This document shows positions 32,709 to 35,602 of a stretch of DNA of 35,602 nt, piece after piece. The notes below the pieces were generated by a model, which ran no database searches, was not told the DNA's origin, and saw nothing but the letters and a program-made list of their open reading frames with translations. The stretch lies in assembly GCA_011390155.1 (NCBI GenBank), contig JAABSW010000022.1, forward strand, positions 1 to 35,602, written 5' to 3'. Within the stretch, counting starts at the first letter, position 1. Every line of letters begins with the position of its first letter. The translations under genes and the position numbers were made by a program. Source of the stretch: Clostridiaceae bacterium (GTDB lineage Bacteria > Bacillota > Clostridia > Peptostreptococcales > Tindalliaceae).

Positions 32709-34241
32709 ATGGAAAAGGAAATGGTGCTGGTGCTGGATTTCGGTGGCCAGTACAATCAGCTAATTGCCCGCAGGGTGCGTGAGTGCCAGGTATTTTGTGA
32801 AGTGGCACCCTATCACATTGACCCTGAAAAAGTGAGAGAAATGAACCCGAAAGGCATCATTCTAAGCGGAGGACCGGCCAGTGTGTATGCAGAGGGAGCC
32901 CCCCGGTGCCATGAGGACATCTTCGAAATGGGAATTCCTGTTTTAGGCATCTGTTACGGCGGCCAGTTAATGGCCAGGCATTTTGGAGGAAGCGTGAACC
33001 GGGCCAATAAGCGGGAATACGGCAAAATTACCGTTAACCTGACAGAGGAGTCCACCTTGTTTGAAGGCATTGGCAGGCAGATCACCAGCTGGATGAGCCA
33101 CACCGATTCCATTGACAGGGCACCGGAAGGGTTTCACATCACAGCTTCCACACCAGACTGTCCCGTGGCAGCCATGGAGGACCCTGAACGTAAAGGGTAT
33201 GCCCTGCAGTTTCACCCGGAGGTGGAACATACCGATCATGGCACCGACATCATCAAAAACTTTCTTTACGGTGTGTGTGAGTGTGCTGGTGACTGGACCA
33301 CAGGCAATTTGATTGATGAATCAATTGCAGCCATCCGCCAACAGGTGGGTGACCGTAAGGTGTTGTGTGCCCTGTCTGGCGGCGTGGATTCTTCCGTGGC
33401 GGCGGTGCTGGTGCACCAGGCCATCGGTGATCAGCTGACATGCGTATTCGTAGATCACGGCTTGTTGCGTAAAGATGAAGGAGACCAGGTGGAAACCCTC
33501 TTTACAGAAAAGTTCAAAATGAACTTTATCCGGGTCAACGCACAAAAACGTTTTCTGTCAGGGCTGGAAGGCGTGACGGAACCGGAAGATAAACGAAAAT
33601 ACATTGGCGAAACCTTCATACGTGTTTTTGAAGAAGAAGCTTTTAAACTGGGAGAAATGGATTTTCTGGTGCAGGGAACCCTGTACCCGGACATCATTGA
33701 AAGCGGTACAGACACAGCAGCGGTGATTAAAAGCCACCACAATGTGGGAGGACTGCCGGAAGACATGCATTTTCAACTAATAGAACCCTTCAAATACCTG
33801 TTCAAGGATGAAGTCAGGGCCGTGGGAACAGCCTTGGGATTGCCGGATAAAGTGGTGTGGCGGCAACCTTTCCCCGGACCTGGACTGGCAGTGCGTGTGT
33901 TGGGAGAAATCACGGAAGAAAAACTGCACATTGTTCGGGAAGCCGATGCCGTGGTGAGGGAAGAGATTAAAAAAGCCGGGCTGGACAGGGACATCTGGCA
34001 GTATTTTGCTGTGCTGCCGGGAATCAAAAGTGTGGGCGTCATGGGTGACGAAAGAACCTACTCCCATACCGTGGCCATCAGGGCTATCACCAGCTCCGAT
34101 GCCATGACAGCCGATTGGGCAAGAATTCCCCATGAAGTGCTGGCAGCCATGGCCAACCGCATCGTTAATGAAGTGGATGGTGTGAACAGAGTGGTGTATG
34201 ACATTACATCTAAACCGCCGGCAACCGTAGAGTGGGAATAA
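32709..34241 (+). CDS. guaA: GMP synthase (glutamine-hydrolysing)
   Basis: GuaA aminates XMP to GMP using glutamine and ATP. The 510-aa protein has an N-terminal glutaminase domain with C82 in GICYGGQ and the His/Glu pair in FHPEVEHT. The ATP pyrophosphatase motif SGGVDSS follows near residue 224, and the C-terminal dimer domain ends [17 protein letters not shown]. All catalytic parts are intact. The ATG follows GGGAGGAAA. It is the second gene of guaBA. Confidence 0.98.
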   Translation: MEKEMVLVLDFGGQYNQLIARRVRECQVFCEVAPYHIDPEKVREMNPKGIILSGGPASVYAEGAPRCHEDIFEMGIPVLGICYGGQLMARHFGGSVNRANKREYGKITVNLTEESTLFEGIGRQITSWMSHTDSIDRAPEGFHITASTPDCPVAAMEDPERKGYALQFHPEVEHTDHGTDIIKNFLYGVCECAGDWTTGNLIDESIAAIRQQVGDRKVLCALSGGVDSSVAAVLVHQAIGDQLTCVFVDHGLLRKDEGDQVETLFTEKFKMNFIRVNAQKRFLSGLEGVTEPEDKRKYIGETFIRVFEEEAFKLGEMDFLVQGTLYPDIIESGTDTAAVIKSHHNVGGLPEDMHFQLIEPFKYLFKDEVRAVGTALGLPDKVVWRQPFPGPGLAVRVLGEITEEKLHIVREADAVVREEIKKAGLDRDIWQYFAVLPGIKSVGVMGDERTYSHTVAIRAITSSDAMTADWARIPHEVLAAMANRIVNEVDGVNRVVYDITSKPPATVEWE

Positions 34242-34277
34242 AGATACAACCGCAGGCAGGTCGAAAGAGGTGTGAAT

Positions 34278-34865
34278 ATGAGGGAACAAGAATCAGCAGA
34301 GCGTATTAAAAGAGTATCGATGAAACTCTTCAATGACAAAGGGTATGAAGCCACAACCATTCGGGATATCTGCAACAAAATTGGGATTACGGCCCCCTCC
34401 TTCTATTATTATTACGATTCAAAGGAACAGTTGTATTTACAACTGATTCAGGAGAGTGCCGCCTTGCACCAGGCAGCCATTGCCAGGGCCACTGACGAAT
34501 GCCCCAGCCAAATCGCAGAAGATCGTTTAAAGTATATTTTCCAGGCATTGCTTCGGTTTTACCGGGAGTACCCGGAAGCGTACACTTTTCTGCTGCGCAA
34601 CACGCTTTTTCCTGTAGCGACCATGAAGGAAAAAATAAGGGAACGGTCAAACATCTGGAACCATCAGTTTTCTGAACAAATTGCTGCTTTTATGGCCAGC
34701 AGCCAGAAACGAAACATGCCTAAACTGGAACGTATGGCACTCATCAGAGGATATCACCGATTTGTTATGGGATACGTGTTGCAGCTAGTCAGCGGCATCA
34801 GTGACAGCAGTGATGAAATGGCAGAAGAAGCTTGGAACCAATATTGGCAAGGCGTTAATGAATGA
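34278..34865 (+). CDS. TetR family transcriptional regulator
   Basis: The 195-aa protein has the TetR helix-turn-helix at about residues 8-55: AERIKRVSMKLFNDKGYEAT, then IRDICNKIGITAPSFYYYYDSKEQLY. A ligand-binding C-terminal helical domain follows. ATG 34278 lies just after AGAGGTG; the GTG at 34272 overlaps that site. It begins 36 bases after guaA and may be cotranscribed with it, ending at a terminator before purK. Its ligand and targets are unknown; a purine link is only positional. Confidence 0.88.
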   Translation: MREQESAERIKRVSMKLFNDKGYEATTIRDICNKIGITAPSFYYYYDSKEQLYLQLIQESAALHQAAIARATDECPSQIAEDRLKYIFQALLRFYREYPEAYTFLLRNTLFPVATMKEKIRERSNIWNHQFSEQIAAFMASSQKRNMPKLERMALIRGYHRFVMGYVLQLVSGISDSSDEMAEEAWNQYWQGVNE

Positions 34866-34878
34866 GGCACAAACAAGG

Positions 34879-34909
34879 AGGACACCTTCACAGCGGGGGT
34901 GTCCTTTTT
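34879..34909 (+). terminator. Terminator after the TetR gene
   Basis: AGGACACC (34879-34886) pairs with GGTGTCC (34898-34904), then TTTTT. Confidence 0.92.
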
Positions 34910-35027
34910 GTCTAAAAATATGAACAATAAAACAAATAAAAAAGAGAACGTTCGCCCTAACATGTACGTTAGCAAGATAAAATCAAAATATATTCTATAA
35001 AAACTTTATTTTTGGCCCATTTTTTGC

Positions 35028-35033
35028 TACACT
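35028..35033 (+). promoter_or_regulatory. Probable -10 of the purK promoter
   Basis: TACACT (35028-35033) preceded by TGC (extended -10); the -35 (TTTATT, 35005-35010) is weak. Upstream, GAACGTTC (34946-34953) and CTAAC-GTTAG (34957-34972) are small palindromes that could bind a regulator. Confidence 0.42.
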
Positions 35034-35086
35034 TAAAAAAGAGAAAAAAGGGTGGGTTAAAAAAATAATGACTGAAGGAGACTTCT

Positions 35087-35602
35087 ATGATGAAATCTGT
35101 TGAGATTGGCATCGTTGGTGGAGGACAATTGGGCCGTATGTTGATATTGGAGGGACATCGGATGGGTGTAAGGTTTGCAGTGTTGGACCCTTCGGCCCAC
35201 TGTCCTGCGGCGGTGATGACCCAATCGCTGATTAACGCCTCCTTCACCGATGGAGAAGCCCTGGAACAACTGGGGAGGAACAGCGACTGCATCACCTATG
35301 AATTTGAACACATCGATGCTGAAAAACTGATGGAATTGGAGCGTAAAGGGTACCATGTCATGCCGTCACCGGAGACACTGTTCATGATTCAGGATAAGTT
35401 CAGACAAAAATCATTTTTGTCTGACCACGGATTGCCGGTGCCTCGCTTCATGGCTGTCAATCAACTGAAAGATCTCCAGAAGGCCGCGGACATTTTTGGC
35501 TGTCCACTGATGCTGAAGAGCTGCAAGGGAGGTTATGATGGCAAAGGAAATCACCTGATCCTTTCAACGGAAGAAGTGCCCATGGCCTTTGAGAAAATGG
35601 GC
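35087..35602 (+). CDS. purK: N5-carboxyaminoimidazole ribonucleotide synthase PurK, N-terminal part
   Basis: PurK couples ATP and bicarbonate to AIR in purine synthesis, feeding PurE. The reading frame is open from ATG 35087 to the window end (172 codons). It starts SVEIGIVGGGQLGRML, followed by AVLDPSAHCPA, CITYEFEHIDAE and FRQKSFLSDHGLPVPRF. LMLKSCKGGYDGKGN is the start of the ATP-grasp domain. GAAGGAG lies six bases before the ATG; ATG 35090 is also possible. The C-terminal half lies outside the window. Its place after guaBA fits a purine-synthesis region. Confidence 0.95.
   Translation, partial: MMKSVEIGIVGGGQLGRMLILEGHRMGVRFAVLDPSAHCPAAVMTQSLINASFTDGEALEQLGRNSDCITYEFEHIDAEKLMELERKGYHVMPSPETLFMIQDKFRQKSFLSDHGLPVPRFMAVNQLKDLQKAADIFGCPLMLKSCKGGYDGKGNHLILSTEEVPMAFEKMG

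Overview
The window is chromosomal DNA of a low-to-moderate GC anaerobic Firmicute, most likely a member of the Clostridia. Supporting signs are the clostridial 2[4Fe-4S] ferredoxin, Rex, a CIRCE-controlled groESL operon, the FMN, T-box and purine riboswitches, strong AGGAGG ribosome binding sites with frequent GTG/TTG starts, sigma-54 promoters and a reductive pyrimidine/hydantoin catabolic cluster. I cannot name the genus; an amino-acid-fermenting Peptostreptococcales/Natronincola-type organism would fit.

Layout. 1-99: the start of an IS1634-like transposase (minus) runs off the left edge. 262-1128: FMN riboswitch and ribU. 1135-6287: a t6A-tRNA modification cluster (tsaE-tsaB-rimI, then tsaD) with an ECF sigma / zinc anti-sigma / membrane beta-repeat protein module between rimI and tsaD. 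6308-6607: convergent intergenic region holding five DnaA-box-like sites and a bidirectional terminator. 6620-9354: a YdiF-type ABC-F ATPase (minus) divergent from rex. 9522-12548: secreted CAP-domain protein, MarR regulator, a 56-aa ferredoxin (minus) and a P-loop/Asp23-like fusion protein behind a Fur-like palindrome. 12578-13286: a DJ-1/PfpI protein and a 58-aa cysteine-rich protein (minus).

13287-22256 is a pyrimidine/hydantoin catabolic region. A sigma-54 promoter drives a YgeY-like M20 hydrolase, preT and preA on the plus strand. A second sigma-54 promoter on the minus strand drives an NCS1 permease and hydA. Together these would import uracil or hydantoin-type rings, reduce them (PreTA), open them (HydA) and possibly hydrolyse the carbamoyl product (M20 enzyme). 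proC, with its own proline-type T-box leader, lies between the two arms.

22641-26107: OGG1-type glycosylase, DUF554 membrane protein and an MCP with a C-terminal putative sensor domain. 26205-28301: groES-groEL. 28302-28945: no credible gene, but a consensus promoter, two adjacent tandem-repeat arrays (8 x 10 bp, 13 x 8 bp), a structured tail and a strong terminator, together a candidate repeat-containing non-coding RNA. 29035-30791: ferredoxin-type aldo/keto reductase, zinc-ribbon protein and FlK-like thioesterase. 30831-35602: purine block with a guanine riboswitch, guaB, guaA, a TetR regulator and the start of purK.

The least ordinary signals are (i) the repeat-array transcript after groEL, (ii) a structured intergenic element present twice (9413-9458 and 25941-26057) that resembles the 3' scaffold of an IS605/TnpB omega-RNA but has no tnpB nearby, (iii) the paired sigma-54 promoters with shared upstream motifs, and (iv) the DnaA-box cluster between tsaD and the ABC-F gene.
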